A DNA stretch of 64,000 nt from Pseudomonas rhizosphaerae (GTDB taxonomy: Bacteria > Pseudomonadota > Gammaproteobacteria > Pseudomonadales > Pseudomonadaceae), in contig NZ_CP009533.1 in NCBI RefSeq assembly GCF_000761155.1, forward strand, positions 2,232,001 through 2,296,000. Direction: 5' to 3'. Position numbers and translations under genes: made by a program. Position 1 is the stretch's first letter; each line of letters begins with the position of its first letter. The notes below the pieces were generated by a model. That model searched no databases, was not told where the DNA came from, and saw nothing but the letters and a program-made list of their open reading frames with translations. Positions 32,443-42,048 of this stretch are shown here, in pieces.

Positions 32443-33996
32443 ATGCAATTGATCGAACATTCCGATTCTCCCCGCTACGTGCGCCTGCACGCGGCCGATA
32501 ACGTCGTGGTCGTGGTCAACGATCAGGGCGTGGCCGAAGGCAGTCGCTTTCCCGATGGCCTGACAGTCATCGAAGGCGTGCCGCAAAGTCACAAGGTGGC
32601 TACCGTTGACATCGCCGAAGGCGGCACGGTGGTGCGCTATGGGCAGATCATCGGCTACGCGCTGGAACCGATCCGTCAAGGCAGTTGGGTCAAGGAGAGC
32701 CAACTGGCGATGCCGTCGGCGCCGCCCCTGGACAGCCTGCCAATGTCCGACGCAGTGCCGCCCGCGCTGCCGCCTCTGGAAGGGTTCACCTTCCAAGGCT
32801 ACCGCAACGCCGACGGCACCGTGGGTACCCGCAATATCCTGGGGATCACCACCACCGTGCAATGCGTCACCGGGGTGCTGGACCACGCCGTGAAGCGCAT
32901 TCGTGAGGAGTTGCTGCCCAAGTATCCGAACGTCGACGACGTCGTGGCCCTGACCCATAGCTATGGCTGCGGCGTCGCCATCAACGCGCGCGACGCTTAT
33001 ATTCCGATTCGTACGGTGCGCAATCTGGCGCGCAACCCCAACCTGGGTGGCGAAGCGCTGGTGATCGGCCTGGGTTGCGAGAAATTGCAGGCCGGGCAGG
33101 TGATGCACGAGGACGACCCTTCGGTAGACCTCAGCGAGCCGTGGCTGTACCGCCTGCAGGATTCGGGTCACGGTTTCGGTGAAATGGTCGAACAGATCAT
33201 GGCCCTGGCCGAAACGCGCCTGGCCAAGCTCGACCTGCGTCGTCGCGAAACCGTGCCTGCCAGCGAGCTGATTCTGGGCATGCAGTGCGGTGGCAGCGAT
33301 GCGTTCTCCGGGATCACGGCCAATCCGGCGTTGGGCTTTGCTTCGGACCTGCTGATCCGGGCCGGTGCCACGGTGATGTTTTCCGAGGTGACTGAGGTTC
33401 GCGATGCGATCTACATGCTGACCTCGCGGGCAGAGACCCACGAAGTGGCGACCGAGCTGGTGCGCGAGATGGACTGGTACGACAACTACCTGGAGCGCGG
33501 CGCGGCGGACCGTAGTGCCAACACCACGCCGGGCAACAAGAAAGGCGGATTGTCCAACATCGTCGAGAAATCCCTGGGTTCGATCGTCAAATCGGGGAGC
33601 AGCGCCATCAACGGCGTACTGGGTCCGGGCGAGCGGGTCAATCGCAAGGGTCTGATCTACTGCGCCACGCCGGCCAGCGACTTCGTTTGTGGCACGCTGC
33701 AACTGGCTGCGGGCATGAACCTGCACGTATTCACCACCGGGCGCGGCACGCCCTACGGCCTGGCGATGACGCCGGTGGTCAAGGTGTCCACCCGTACCGA
33801 ACTAGCCGAGCGCTGGCCAGACCTGATCGATATCGACGCCGGGCGTATCGCCACCGGGCGGGCAACCATAGAGGAGCTGGGCTGGGAGTTGTTCCACTAC
33901 TATCTGGCGGTGGCCAGCGGTGAGAAGCAGACCTGGGCTGAGCGCTATCGCCTGCACAACGACATCACCCTGTTCAACCCCGCGCCGATCACCTGA
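32443..33996 (+). CDS. garD: Galactarate dehydratase
   Basis: A 517-residue enzyme of the UxaA/GarD family. The N-terminal SAF domain covers about residues 1-90 ([13 protein letters not shown]). A linker is followed by the catalytic part with [41 protein letters not shown] (metal-binding cysteine) and [10 protein letters not shown]. It converts meso-galactarate to 5-dehydro-4-deoxy-D-glucarate. The downstream 5-KDG dehydratase is not in this window. The ATG follows GGAAGGG. Confidence 0.93.
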   Translation: MQLIEHSDSPRYVRLHAADNVVVVVNDQGVAEGSRFPDGLTVIEGVPQSHKVATVDIAEGGTVVRYGQIIGYALEPIRQGSWVKESQLAMPSAPPLDSLPMSDAVPPALPPLEGFTFQGYRNADGTVGTRNILGITTTVQCVTGVLDHAVKRIREELLPKYPNVDDVVALTHSYGCGVAINARDAYIPIRTVRNLARNPNLGGEALVIGLGCEKLQAGQVMHEDDPSVDLSEPWLYRLQDSGHGFGEMVEQIMALAETRLAKLDLRRRETVPASELILGMQCGGSDAFSGITANPALGFASDLLIRAGATVMFSEVTEVRDAIYMLTSRAETHEVATELVREMDWYDNYLERGAADRSANTTPGNKKGGLSNIVEKSLGSIVKSGSSAINGVLGPGERVNRKGLIYCATPASDFVCGTLQLAAGMNLHVFTTGRGTPYGLAMTPVVKVSTRTELAERWPDLIDIDAGRIATGRATIEELGWELFHYYLAVASGEKQTWAERYRLHNDITLFNPAPIT

Positions 33997-34167
33997 TCGA
34001 GCGCCCCTGATGGCAGGAAAGGGCAGCGGGCAATCCGCTGCCGCGGGTGGCTGTCGTGCGGGTGAACAAAAGAAGCGTCAAAAAAGGGAATCAAATAGCT
34101 ACCTCCAGTGTCGAAGTGCCACTAAACTGTCATTCACCGTTTCGGTACCTACACTAGAGGTTTTCGC

Positions 34168-35808
34168 ATGAAGCTCAGTCCGTTTGCGGGCAAACCTGCA
34201 CCAGCCCAATTGCTGATCGACATCCCGCGTCTGGTCACGGCTTATTACACCGGCCAGCCGGATGCGAGCGAGCCCACCCAGCGTGTGGCTTTCGGCACCT
34301 CGGGGCACCGTGGCAGCTCGTTCGACCTGAGCTTCAACGAGGGCCATGTGCTGGCTATCAGCCAGGCGATCTGCTTGTACCGCGCGAGCAAGGGCATCGA
34401 CGGCCCGCTGTTCGTCGGTATCGATACCCATGCGCTGTCGACGCCAGCCGGTGCCAGCGCCCTGGAAGTCTTCGCGGCCAATGGCGTGCAGGTGATGCTG
34501 TCCAAGGACGACGAATACACCCCAACGCCGGCCGTGTCCCACGCGATCATCTGCCACAACCGCGGGCGTAGCAGCGGCCTGGCCGACGGCGTGGTCATCA
34601 CCCCGTCGCATAACCCGCCGCAGAGCGGTGGCTTCAAGTACAACCCACCCAATGGCGGGCCCGCCGACGGCGACGTCACCAAGTGGATCGAATCCAAGGC
34701 CAATGAATTGCTTGCCGACGGCCTGCGCGATGTGAAGCGCATGCCCCATGAGCAGGCGCTGAAGGCTGCGACCACACACCGTCACGACTACATCCATCAT
34801 TACGTGGCCGACCTGGTCAACGTGATCGACTTCGACGTGATTCGCAAAGCCGGCCTGCGCCTGGGCGTGGATCCGCTGGGCGGGGCAGGTGTGCGCTACT
34901 GGTCGGCGATTGCCGAGCACTATCAGTTGGATCTCGAGGTGGTGAACACCGAAGTCGATTCCACGTTCCGCTTCATGTGCGTCGATTGGGATGGACAGAT
35001 TCGTATGGATCCGTCGTCCAGCCATGCCATGCAGGGGCTGATCGGCCTGAAGGATCGCTTCGATGTAGCTTTCGCTTGCGACCCCGACCACGACCGTCAT
35101 GGCATCGTTACCCCTACAGGCGGGTTGCTGGCGCCGAACAACTACCTGGCGGTGGCCATCGACTACCTGTTCCAGAACCGTCCGCAGTGGCGCGCCGATG
35201 CCGCCGTGGGCAAGACCGTGGTCAGCAGCGGCTTGATCGACCGCGTGACGGCACGCCTGGGACGTCGTCTGCACGAAGTGCCGGTAGGTTTCAAGTATTT
35301 CGCCGATGGGCTGTTCGATGGCTCGCTGGGTTTTGGCGGCGAAGAGAGCGCTGGGGCGTCGTTCCTGCGCAAGGATGGCACTGTGTGGACCACCGACAAG
35401 GATGGTCTGATTCCAGCACTGCTGGCCGCCGAGATGACAGCCCGCACGGGTCGCGATCCGAGCCAGGCGTATGAGGCCCTCACCCAGAGCCTGGGCGAGC
35501 CGTTCTCCACGCGTGTAGAGGCCAAGGCCAACCCGCAGCAGAAGGCGGCCCTGAGCAAGCTGTCGCCCGAGCAGGTCAAGTCGACCGAGCTGGCCGGCGA
35601 GCCGATCGAGCAGATTCTCAGCCATGCGCCGGGTAACGGCCAAGCCATCGGTGGCTTGAAAGTCATCACCGCCAACGGTTGGTTCGCGGCGCGCCCATCG
35701 GGCACCGAGGACATCTACAAGATCTACGCCGAAAGCTTCATCGACGAAGCCCACCTGCAACGCCTCGTGGCCGAAGCCCAGGTGTTGGTGGATTCGGCGA
35801 TCGGTTGA
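34168..35808 (+). CDS. pgm: Phosphoglucomutase (alpha-D-glucose)
   Basis: A 546-residue alpha-D-phosphohexomutase. Motifs in order are [10 protein letters not shown], the active-site serine loop [15 protein letters not shown], the metal loop CDPDHDRHG, the sugar-binding loop [12 protein letters not shown] and the phosphate loop [13 protein letters not shown]. It interconverts glucose 1- and 6-phosphate for glycogen, trehalose and envelope sugars. AGAGG lies 7 bases before the ATG. It is flanked downstream by a REP cluster. Confidence 0.96.
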   Translation: MKLSPFAGKPAPAQLLIDIPRLVTAYYTGQPDASEPTQRVAFGTSGHRGSSFDLSFNEGHVLAISQAICLYRASKGIDGPLFVGIDTHALSTPAGASALEVFAANGVQVMLSKDDEYTPTPAVSHAIICHNRGRSSGLADGVVITPSHNPPQSGGFKYNPPNGGPADGDVTKWIESKANELLADGLRDVKRMPHEQALKAATTHRHDYIHHYVADLVNVIDFDVIRKAGLRLGVDPLGGAGVRYWSAIAEHYQLDLEVVNTEVDSTFRFMCVDWDGQIRMDPSSSHAMQGLIGLKDRFDVAFACDPDHDRHGIVTPTGGLLAPNNYLAVAIDYLFQNRPQWRADAAVGKTVVSSGLIDRVTARLGRRLHEVPVGFKYFADGLFDGSLGFGGEESAGASFLRKDGTVWTTDKDGLIPALLAAEMTARTGRDPSQAYEALTQSLGEPFSTRVEAKANPQQKAALSKLSPEQVKSTELAGEPIEQILSHAPGNGQAIGGLKVITANGWFAARPSGTEDIYKIYAESFIDEAHLQRLVAEAQVLVDSAIG

Positions 35809-35826
35809 CCCCACGTGACGGCCCGC

Positions 35827-35952
35827 GTAGCAGCGGCGCAAGCCGCGTCGGCGGTGGTTGCGGTGTGTCTGATGCACTGCGGTGCTGCTGGACGCGGCTT
35901 GCGCCGCTGCTACGGGGAGCGGGGTATGTGTACCAGCGGCGCAAGCCGCGTC
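35827..35952. repeat. Cluster of three REP elements
   Basis: Copies at 35827-35849 (reverse), 35891-35915 (forward) and 35931-35952 (reverse, one base changed at its 5' end) share the core GCGGCTTGCGCCGCTGC. Alternating orientation permits hairpins between neighbours. They fill most of the gap between pgm and the helicase gene. Confidence 0.88.
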
Positions 35953-36033
35953 ATGGGCGCTGCGATAGCAGGGGTGAGGCGCTGACGGGATCTTTGGTAT
36001 ATTGCGGTCCTCGCGACGTGCCCAGGAGCTTTT

Positions 36034-38415
36034 GTGTCATCGCAACCTACCGATAAAGACCGTCAGGCCCAGGGCTTGATCGCCCGGGGCTGGCGTTGGC
36101 TGCGCTCGCAGCAGCGCGAAGCCTGGTTTCACACCTCACTGGTTGACGCGCCAACGACCACCCCGTCCGCTGACCTCGCCAAATCCCAGGAAAGCCGTCC
36201 GCGACAAAAGCCCAAAAAACCCGTTGCACTTCAGGCACCTCAGCCGTTGCTGTTCGCACCCTGGCAACTGGAGCTGACGCCTGCGCTGAAAAAAACCATC
36301 AAGGCCGACGTTGCTGCACGCTTGCCCGAGCATGCCCAGCCTAGCGCTGCACAGTGGAAGATGATTTTCAGCACTACACCGGCCACGTGCGTAGTTGCCG
36401 GCGCAGGTGCGGGAAAATCCACTTCGTTGGTATTGCGCGTTCTGGTGCTACATCACTACCTGCGCTACGAGCTGGACAGCCTGAGCGTAGTGACGTTCAC
36501 GCGAGAATCACGTCGAGACTTTATCAAGAAGCTTTGCCAAATTTTTGATAAATGGGAAATATCCTACGTATTCGAGAAACTACGTGAGGTTGTCCGGACC
36601 TATCATTCGTTAGCACTTCCCCTGATTCATGCATTGCCCGGCCTGGCCGACGTGCGTGCGTTCGAGAACCTAGGCGCCGCCGGGTCAGGCACTGACGACG
36701 CCAATCCGTTCCAACTCCGTCTCAATGACACTCAGCGTCAACTGATGAACGAGTGCTATCGCAGCCTCATGGGCAACGATCCAGTCTTCGCGGGTCACAT
36801 TGCCAGCCTGCGCCGAGGCGCCGCGCAACTGCGCAAGTTGGACCCACAGGATCCTGACGTTCAGAAGCGCTTGAAAGCGCTGAGCCTGGCCAGTGCCCGC
36901 GACGCAGAACTGTGTGACCTGATCGAAGAGTATTGGCAGGTAGCAGGATCTTGGCCTATAAAAGGGATTAAGATAGATCGGCAAGCTATTGATATAAAAG
37001 GATTTAAATTTACGACGCACGGGTATATCGCCAAGCTGAACACGTGGGTCGTGCTGGGGTTCGACGCCGCGACCGACGCGCAGTTGACCCGGCCCACAGC
37101 CAAGATACCCGTGTGGGGTGAATGGGCGGTCAAGCGCACCCTGTTTCAAGCTTTCTGCGATAAACCATTGATATGGCTCGATAACCCATCTGATGCCAAG
37201 AAAGTTCTGAGCGCATTGAACAGCAAGGCCCTTTCCGGCCCTGGGTTCGAATATCAGCTGCCGGGCGAACTCGCTCCGGCTCCCTTGCTCGATTGTTTCG
37301 TGGCTGCAGCAACCTTCATCGAGAACCTGGGATTGCAGGTGCCCGATGCCATCGATCGCATGACCTGGGACGCAGAAGATCCAGAGGCCGGCTTCTTCGC
37401 GGCGCTGCGGACCTACTGGCCAGCGTTCGAAGCGCATCTGCAACAGCAGAAGCCACCGGTGATGCTGTTCAACCGCATGTTCGCGCTGCTGGGCGAAGGC
37501 GCAGATTCGCGGGTTGGCGAGCTGCCCGATGATGCACTGCGTCCCATGTCCCACCTGTTGGTCGATGAGTTCCAGGACATTTCCGCGCAAATCGTTGGCT
37601 GGCTGCGGGCATGCCTGACGGAAATACTGCGCCGTGGCCCGGCGCTGGCTACTGATCGCAAGGCGCAAAACAGCTCGCTGATGTGTGTTGGCGATGACTG
37701 GCAGTCCATTTATGGCTGGCGCGGCAGCACGCCCAGCTATTTCATGCAGTTCAATCGAACGTTCGGTGCGCACAAGCACACCCGCGTCCTGCTGATCGAC
37801 AACTACCGCAGCCATCAAGCGATCATCGATGCCGCCGAACACATCGTTGCATCGGCCCCCGCCATACCGGGCAAGAAGGCCCAGGCGCGCACGGCGTTCA
37901 CCCGCGAGCCGGTGCCGGTCACCGTGCTGAGTCGGGATCTCGCCGACCTGGCGCGGCGCGCTGCCGAGCATCATGCGGCCGGGGATTCGATCCTCGTGCT
38001 CTATCGTCGCAACAGCGACCGTCAGGCGCTGGCCGAGCATATCCAGGGGTTGATCCAGATCGACCAGGCATTGCCGCTGGAGCAGCGCCGCTTGCGCCAA
38101 CTTACCTTCCACAGTGCCAAAGGGTTGCAGGCCGACGCGGTGTTTTTGCTGGGCGACTGCCAGTACGCCAGTCGCTCGCCCTACAAGAATCAGGTCTATG
38201 CCCTGGCAGGGCTGGCGCAAGCGGGACAGGCCGACGGTTACGACAGTGCCCAGCACGAAGAAGCGCTGCGCCTGGCCTATGTGGGTATCACCCGTGCCAT
38301 CCACAGCTGCTACTGGTACGTGGAAAGCGCCACCAAGCCAGGCGCTCGCGCCTCGGATCGCATCGAAGCCAGCCTGCCGTGCTTCAGCGACCTGCGGGTC
38401 AAGCCCAGGCGCTGA
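36034..38415 (+). CDS. UvrD-like superfamily 1 DNA helicase
   Basis: A 793-residue helicase starting at GTG, 5-6 bases after AGGAG. The first 100 residues are a basic extension. Motifs: Walker A AGAGAGKST (122-130), Ia VVTFTRES, II VDEFQD (510-515), III VGDDWQSIYGWRGS, IV NYRSHQAIIDAAEHIV, V TFHSAKGLQADAVF and VI LAYVGITRAIHSCYW. The organisation resembles helicase IV/UvrD with a long insertion between motifs Ia and II. No nuclease domain is visible. Codons for GSWPIKGIKIDRQAID (near 36945-37015) are A/T-rich and include rare ATA, unlike the rest. Confidence 0.88.
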   Translation: MSSQPTDKDRQAQGLIARGWRWLRSQQREAWFHTSLVDAPTTTPSADLAKSQESRPRQKPKKPVALQAPQPLLFAPWQLELTPALKKTIKADVAARLPEHAQPSAAQWKMIFSTTPATCVVAGAGAGKSTSLVLRVLVLHHYLRYELDSLSVVTFTRESRRDFIKKLCQIFDKWEISYVFEKLREVVRTYHSLALPLIHALPGLADVRAFENLGAAGSGTDDANPFQLRLNDTQRQLMNECYRSLMGNDPVFAGHIASLRRGAAQLRKLDPQDPDVQKRLKALSLASARDAELCDLIEEYWQVAGSWPIKGIKIDRQAIDIKGFKFTTHGYIAKLNTWVVLGFDAATDAQLTRPTAKIPVWGEWAVKRTLFQAFCDKPLIWLDNPSDAKKVLSALNSKALSGPGFEYQLPGELAPAPLLDCFVAAATFIENLGLQVPDAIDRMTWDAEDPEAGFFAALRTYWPAFEAHLQQQKPPVMLFNRMFALLGEGADSRVGELPDDALRPMSHLLVDEFQDISAQIVGWLRACLTEILRRGPALATDRKAQNSSLMCVGDDWQSIYGWRGSTPSYFMQFNRTFGAHKHTRVLLIDNYRSHQAIIDAAEHIVASAPAIPGKKAQARTAFTREPVPVTVLSRDLADLARRAAEHHAAGDSILVLYRRNSDRQALAEHIQGLIQIDQALPLEQRRLRQLTFHSAKGLQADAVFLLGDCQYASRSPYKNQVYALAGLAQAGQADGYDSAQHEEALRLAYVGITRAIHSCYWYVESATKPGARASDRIEASLPCFSDLRVKPRR

Positions 38416-38416
38416 C

Positions 38417-40450
38417 TCAAGCCTGGGACATTTCCCGGACCTTGGCCGTGAGCACGTCGAAGGCAAACGGCTTGGTGATCATCTGCATGCCGTCATCCAG
38501 GAAGCCGGCGCGCACTTCGGCATGCTGGGCATAGCCGGTGATGAACAGCACCTTGAGGCCGGGCCGCAGGTTGCGCGCCACTTCGGCCAGTTGCCGGCCA
38601 TTCATGCCCGGCAAGCCCACATCGCTGATCAACAGGTCGATGCGCTGCGCAGACTTGAGGATCGGCTGCGCTTCGCTGGCGTCGGCAGCTTCCAGATAGC
38701 GGTAGCCCAATTCGCGCAGGACCTCGCACACCAGTGTGCGCACTGCCTGGTCGTCTTCGACGATCAGTACCGTTTCACCGTTGCTGGCCATGGGTGACTC
38801 GATTACCGGTACCAGACTGGGCGGCAACTGCGAGGCGTAACAACGCGGCAAGTACAAGGATACCGTGGTGCCTTCGCCAGGCGTGCTGTGGATGGCCACG
38901 TGGCCACGCGATTGCTTGCTGAAGCCGTAGATCATCGACAGGCCCAGGCCGGTGCCCTGGCCGATGGGTTTGGTGGTGAAAAACGGATCGAAGGCGCGAT
39001 CGACCACGGCCGGGTCCATGCCCATTCCGGTATCGCTGACGCTGAGCATGATGTAGTCGCCAGGCTCCAGGTTCTGCTGCGCACTGGTGAAGCGTTCATC
39101 CAGATGCCGATTGGCTGTCTCTACGGTCACCTCGCCAGCGCCGGGCATGGCGTCGCGGGCATTGATCACCAGGTTGAGCAGGGCGCTTTCCAGTTGATGA
39201 GGGTCGGCCTCGGCAATCCACAGGTTCGGCTCCAGGCGCATGTGCAAGCTGATGCTTTCGTTCAGGCTGCGGTGCAGCAGCTCTTCCATGGAGTGAACCA
39301 GTTCATTCACCTGAACCGGTTTGGAGTCCAAGGACTGACGGCGGGAGAATGCCAGCAAGCGGTGGGTGAGGGAGGCGGCGCGGTTGGCCGAACTGATGCC
39401 CATGTCGATCAATTTCGGCAGATCGTCGAACTGGCCGCGGTGCATGCGCCGGCGCATCAGTTCCAGACTGCCGATGATGCCGGTGAGCATGTTGTTGAAG
39501 TCGTGGGCAATGCCTCCCGTCAACTGGCCCACGGCTTCCATTTTCTGCGCCTGGCGCAGGGCCTCTTCATTGACCCTGACTTGTGCAGTGCGTTCTTCGA
39601 CCTGTTGTTCGAGGTTGCCGTTGAGCTCGCGCAACTGCTGCTCGGCGGCTTTTTGCTCGGTGATGTCGGTGGTAACCCCGACCAACCCCTGGATCAAGCC
39701 CTTCGCGTCAGGAATCGCCCTGGCCCGCACGTCGACCCAATGCACTGAACCATCGGGCCAGCGATTACGAAACTGCAGAGCGAAATCGGCACCCAGTTGC
39801 AGGCTGTTGATCAGCGCTTCTTGCATCATTGCCTGATCGCCGGGGTGAACGCACAGGAGCCAGTCGGAGTAGTCGAAATGGGCATCGGCCTCGATGCCGT
39901 AATGGGCGCGGGTTCGGTTCGAGCAGTTCAACTGCAGCGGGCTGCGGGTCAACTCCCACGCGCCCAGGCGCCCGGCGCTCATGGCATGCTGCAAGCGTTG
40001 CTCGTTCTCGCCGAGGTCAAGCAGGCGGTCACGGGCTTCGTACTGCCGGCGGCGCCCACGGATGGCGGTCTTGGCCAGGCTCACCAGCGTCATTGGGTGA
40101 AAAGGACGCTCCACGAAGGTGACGTTGCCCAGGCGCGCAGCCAACAGCATGGATTGCGCCTGATCGGCCGCGCGCTGATGGGTCATCAGGACGATCGGCA
40201 GGTCGGACCAGGCCGGTTGCTGGCTCAGGTACACCAGCAGCGGCTGCATCTTGGGTTCGGAGAGCGCTTCGTTGGCGACGATGCACATGCCCGCGCCTTC
40301 ACGCTGCAGATGGGCGCAAAGCTCGTCGACGTCGCCCACGGCAATGCCCTGGATACCGGCCTGCCCAAGGATCTGCAAGGCGACCTGACTGTCGCGGCCC
40401 AGAGGCGCAAGGACCAGCACACGCTCCGATGTAGGAATCGTCATCTTCAC
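38417..40450 (-). CDS. Hybrid sensor kinase with degenerate N-terminal receiver, PAS, HisKA, HATPase, REC
   Basis: A 677-residue cytoplasmic kinase. Residues about 8-130 look like a receiver that lacks the phosphoacceptor aspartate. A PAS fold (about 155-268) precedes a coiled coil (270-300), HisKA with GGIAHDFNN (H316), HATPase (NLVINARDAMPG, GQGTGLGLSMIYGFSKQ) and a C-terminal receiver (D610 in ISDVGLPGMNG). The GTG start overlaps the KaiC-like gene's stop (GTGA); an ATG 6 bases on is the alternative. The pair is translationally coupled, so the KaiC-like ATPase probably feeds this kinase. Confidence 0.88.
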   Translation of the reverse strand: MKMTIPTSERVLVLAPLGRDSQVALQILGQAGIQGIAVGDVDELCAHLQREGAGMCIVANEALSEPKMQPLLVYLSQQPAWSDLPIVLMTHQRAADQAQSMLLAARLGNVTFVERPFHPMTLVSLAKTAIRGRRRQYEARDRLLDLGENEQRLQHAMSAGRLGAWELTRSPLQLNCSNRTRAHYGIEADAHFDYSDWLLCVHPGDQAMMQEALINSLQLGADFALQFRNRWPDGSVHWVDVRARAIPDAKGLIQGLVGVTTDITEQKAAEQQLRELNGNLEQQVEERTAQVRVNEEALRQAQKMEAVGQLTGGIAHDFNNMLTGIIGSLELMRRRMHRGQFDDLPKLIDMGISSANRAASLTHRLLAFSRRQSLDSKPVQVNELVHSMEELLHRSLNESISLHMRLEPNLWIAEADPHQLESALLNLVINARDAMPGAGEVTVETANRHLDERFTSAQQNLEPGDYIMLSVSDTGMGMDPAVVDRAFDPFFTTKPIGQGTGLGLSMIYGFSKQSRGHVAIHSTPGEGTTVSLYLPRCYASQLPPSLVPVIESPMASNGETVLIVEDDQAVRTLVCEVLRELGYRYLEAADASEAQPILKSAQRIDLLISDVGLPGMNGRQLAEVARNLRPGLKVLFITGYAQHAEVRAGFLDDGMQMITKPFAFDVLTAKVREMSQA

Positions 40451-41931
40451 TGATCATCTGCATCGAGCAGGGGCCGTGCCTCACCGACGTAGGTCGGCAC
40501 CCCGCGCAACACCCCCTGGAACGCGCTGAGGGGACCGCCAAGCGTCAGGCCCTGGCCGCCGATGGTGTATTCACGGATGGTATTTTCATGCCCGCCGAAG
40601 CGCTTCTTGATCACCGACACGGCGCGGCGCACATTGCCAAGGGCTTCGAAGTAGCGCAACAGAATCACGGTATCGGCCAGGTAGGTGATGTCCACGGGCG
40701 CCTTCATGTCGCCGACCACGCCTTGCTGGGCCACCGTCATGAATGTCGAGGCGCCCAGGCGGTTGAGATAGAGCAGCAGTTCGTGGATGTGCAGCACCGG
40801 CGTTTTCTCACCCATCATGGCCGCGTGATAACCATTGATGCTGTCGATCACCACCGTCTTGATGCCGTGCAAATTGACGCTGTTGCGCACCATGTGGGCG
40901 AACTCGCCGGGCGACTGCTCGGCTGCGTCCACCTGATGGATGACCATCTCGCCTCGCTGCTGGTAAGCCGGCAAGTCGATGCCCAGCTTCTTCATGCGTT
41001 CGAACAGCAGGCTGAGTTCCTCGTCGAAGATGAACAGCGCGACTTTTTCACCGCGGGCCACCGCCGCCGCGGCGAAGACCATGGAGATCAGCGATTTGCC
41101 GGTACCGGCGGGGCCAATGATCAGGGTGCTCGAACCGTTCTCGACGCCGCCTCCCAGCAACGCGTCCAGTTCCGTGATGCCGGAGGTCAGCTGAGTGCGT
41201 TCATACGTCGCGCGGTGCTCGGCTGCCACCAGGCGTGGGTAGACGTGAATGCCGCCGGACTGGATGGTGAAATCGTGGTAGCCACCGCGGTATTTCTGCC
41301 CGCGAAATTTCATGATGCGCAACCGCCGCCGTTCTGCGCCGTAGTCCGGCGCCGTTTCTTCCAGGCGAATCACGCCGTGGGCAATGCTGTGCAGGGTCTT
41401 GTCCAGCGGCTCGCTGGTCATGTCGTCCAGCAGCAGGACCGTGGCATGGAAACGCGCGAAGTAGTGCTTGATGGCCAGGATCTGCCGGCGGTAACGCAGC
41501 GAGCCCTGTGCCAGCAGGCGCACCTCGGAGAGGCTGTCGAGCACCACTCGCGAGGGCTTCACCCGTTCCACTTCATCGAAGATCTGCCGAGTCGCCTCGC
41601 CCAGCTCCAGGTCGCTGCTGTACAGCAGGCTTTGCTGCTGTTGCAGGTCGAGCACCAGTTCCGGCGGGGTCAACTCGAATACCGTCACCCGTTCGTCCAG
41701 TTCCCAGCCGTGGGAGCGGGCACCTTCGCGCAGCTCTTTGGCGGTCTCGGACAGTGTGATGTAGAGACAGGTTTCGTCCTGCGCCACCCCTTCGAGCAGA
41801 AACTGCAGGGCGACCGTCGTCTTGCCCGCGCCTGGCTGGCCTTCGAGCAGGAAAATATGGCTGCGGGTCAGACCTCCGCCCAAGATGTCGTCCAGCCCGG
41901 CGATACCGGTGGCTGCTTTGGCCGTCGTCAA
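40447..41931 (-). CDS. KaiC-like double-domain ATPase
   Basis: A 494-residue protein with two tandem RecA/KaiC domains. Domain 1 has Walker A GQPGAGKTT, LSETAKEL and VVLDSLSEVRLLA. Domain 2 (from about residue 245) has GPAGTGKS, FDEELSLLFERM and VVIDSINGYHAAM. The C-terminus is an extended tail. The best start is TTG at 41931, 7 bases after GAGGA; no ATG is available in frame. In cyanobacteria KaiC signals to the kinase SasA. Here the adjacent overlapping hybrid kinase suggests a similar two-protein route, without KaiA or KaiB in the window. Confidence 0.85.
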   Translation of the reverse strand: MTTAKAATGIAGLDDILGGGLTRSHIFLLEGQPGAGKTTVALQFLLEGVAQDETCLYITLSETAKELREGARSHGWELDERVTVFELTPPELVLDLQQQQSLLYSSDLELGEATRQIFDEVERVKPSRVVLDSLSEVRLLAQGSLRYRRQILAIKHYFARFHATVLLLDDMTSEPLDKTLHSIAHGVIRLEETAPDYGAERRRLRIMKFRGQKYRGGYHDFTIQSGGIHVYPRLVAAEHRATYERTQLTSGITELDALLGGGVENGSSTLIIGPAGTGKSLISMVFAAAAVARGEKVALFIFDEELSLLFERMKKLGIDLPAYQQRGEMVIHQVDAAEQSPGEFAHMVRNSVNLHGIKTVVIDSINGYHAAMMGEKTPVLHIHELLLYLNRLGASTFMTVAQQGVVGDMKAPVDITYLADTVILLRYFEALGNVRRAVSVIKKRFGGHENTIREYTIGGQGLTLGGPLSAFQGVLRGVPTYVGEARPLLDADDQ

Positions 41932-42048
41932 AAATGTGTCCTCGGGTAGCGGAAAGGGCGGAGGGGGGCGGAAGCTGTTACAGCATGATACTGGACACCG
42001 CCGCCATTAGGGGGGTTCCGAGCTTTGAAGATTTCGATTCTCGGGCTT

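Noticed and set aside
34022..34042. GGCAGCGG/CCGCTGCC hairpin after garD as a rho-independent terminator.
   Set aside because: The stem is good, but it is followed by GC-rich sequence and not a T run, so it was not listed as a terminator.
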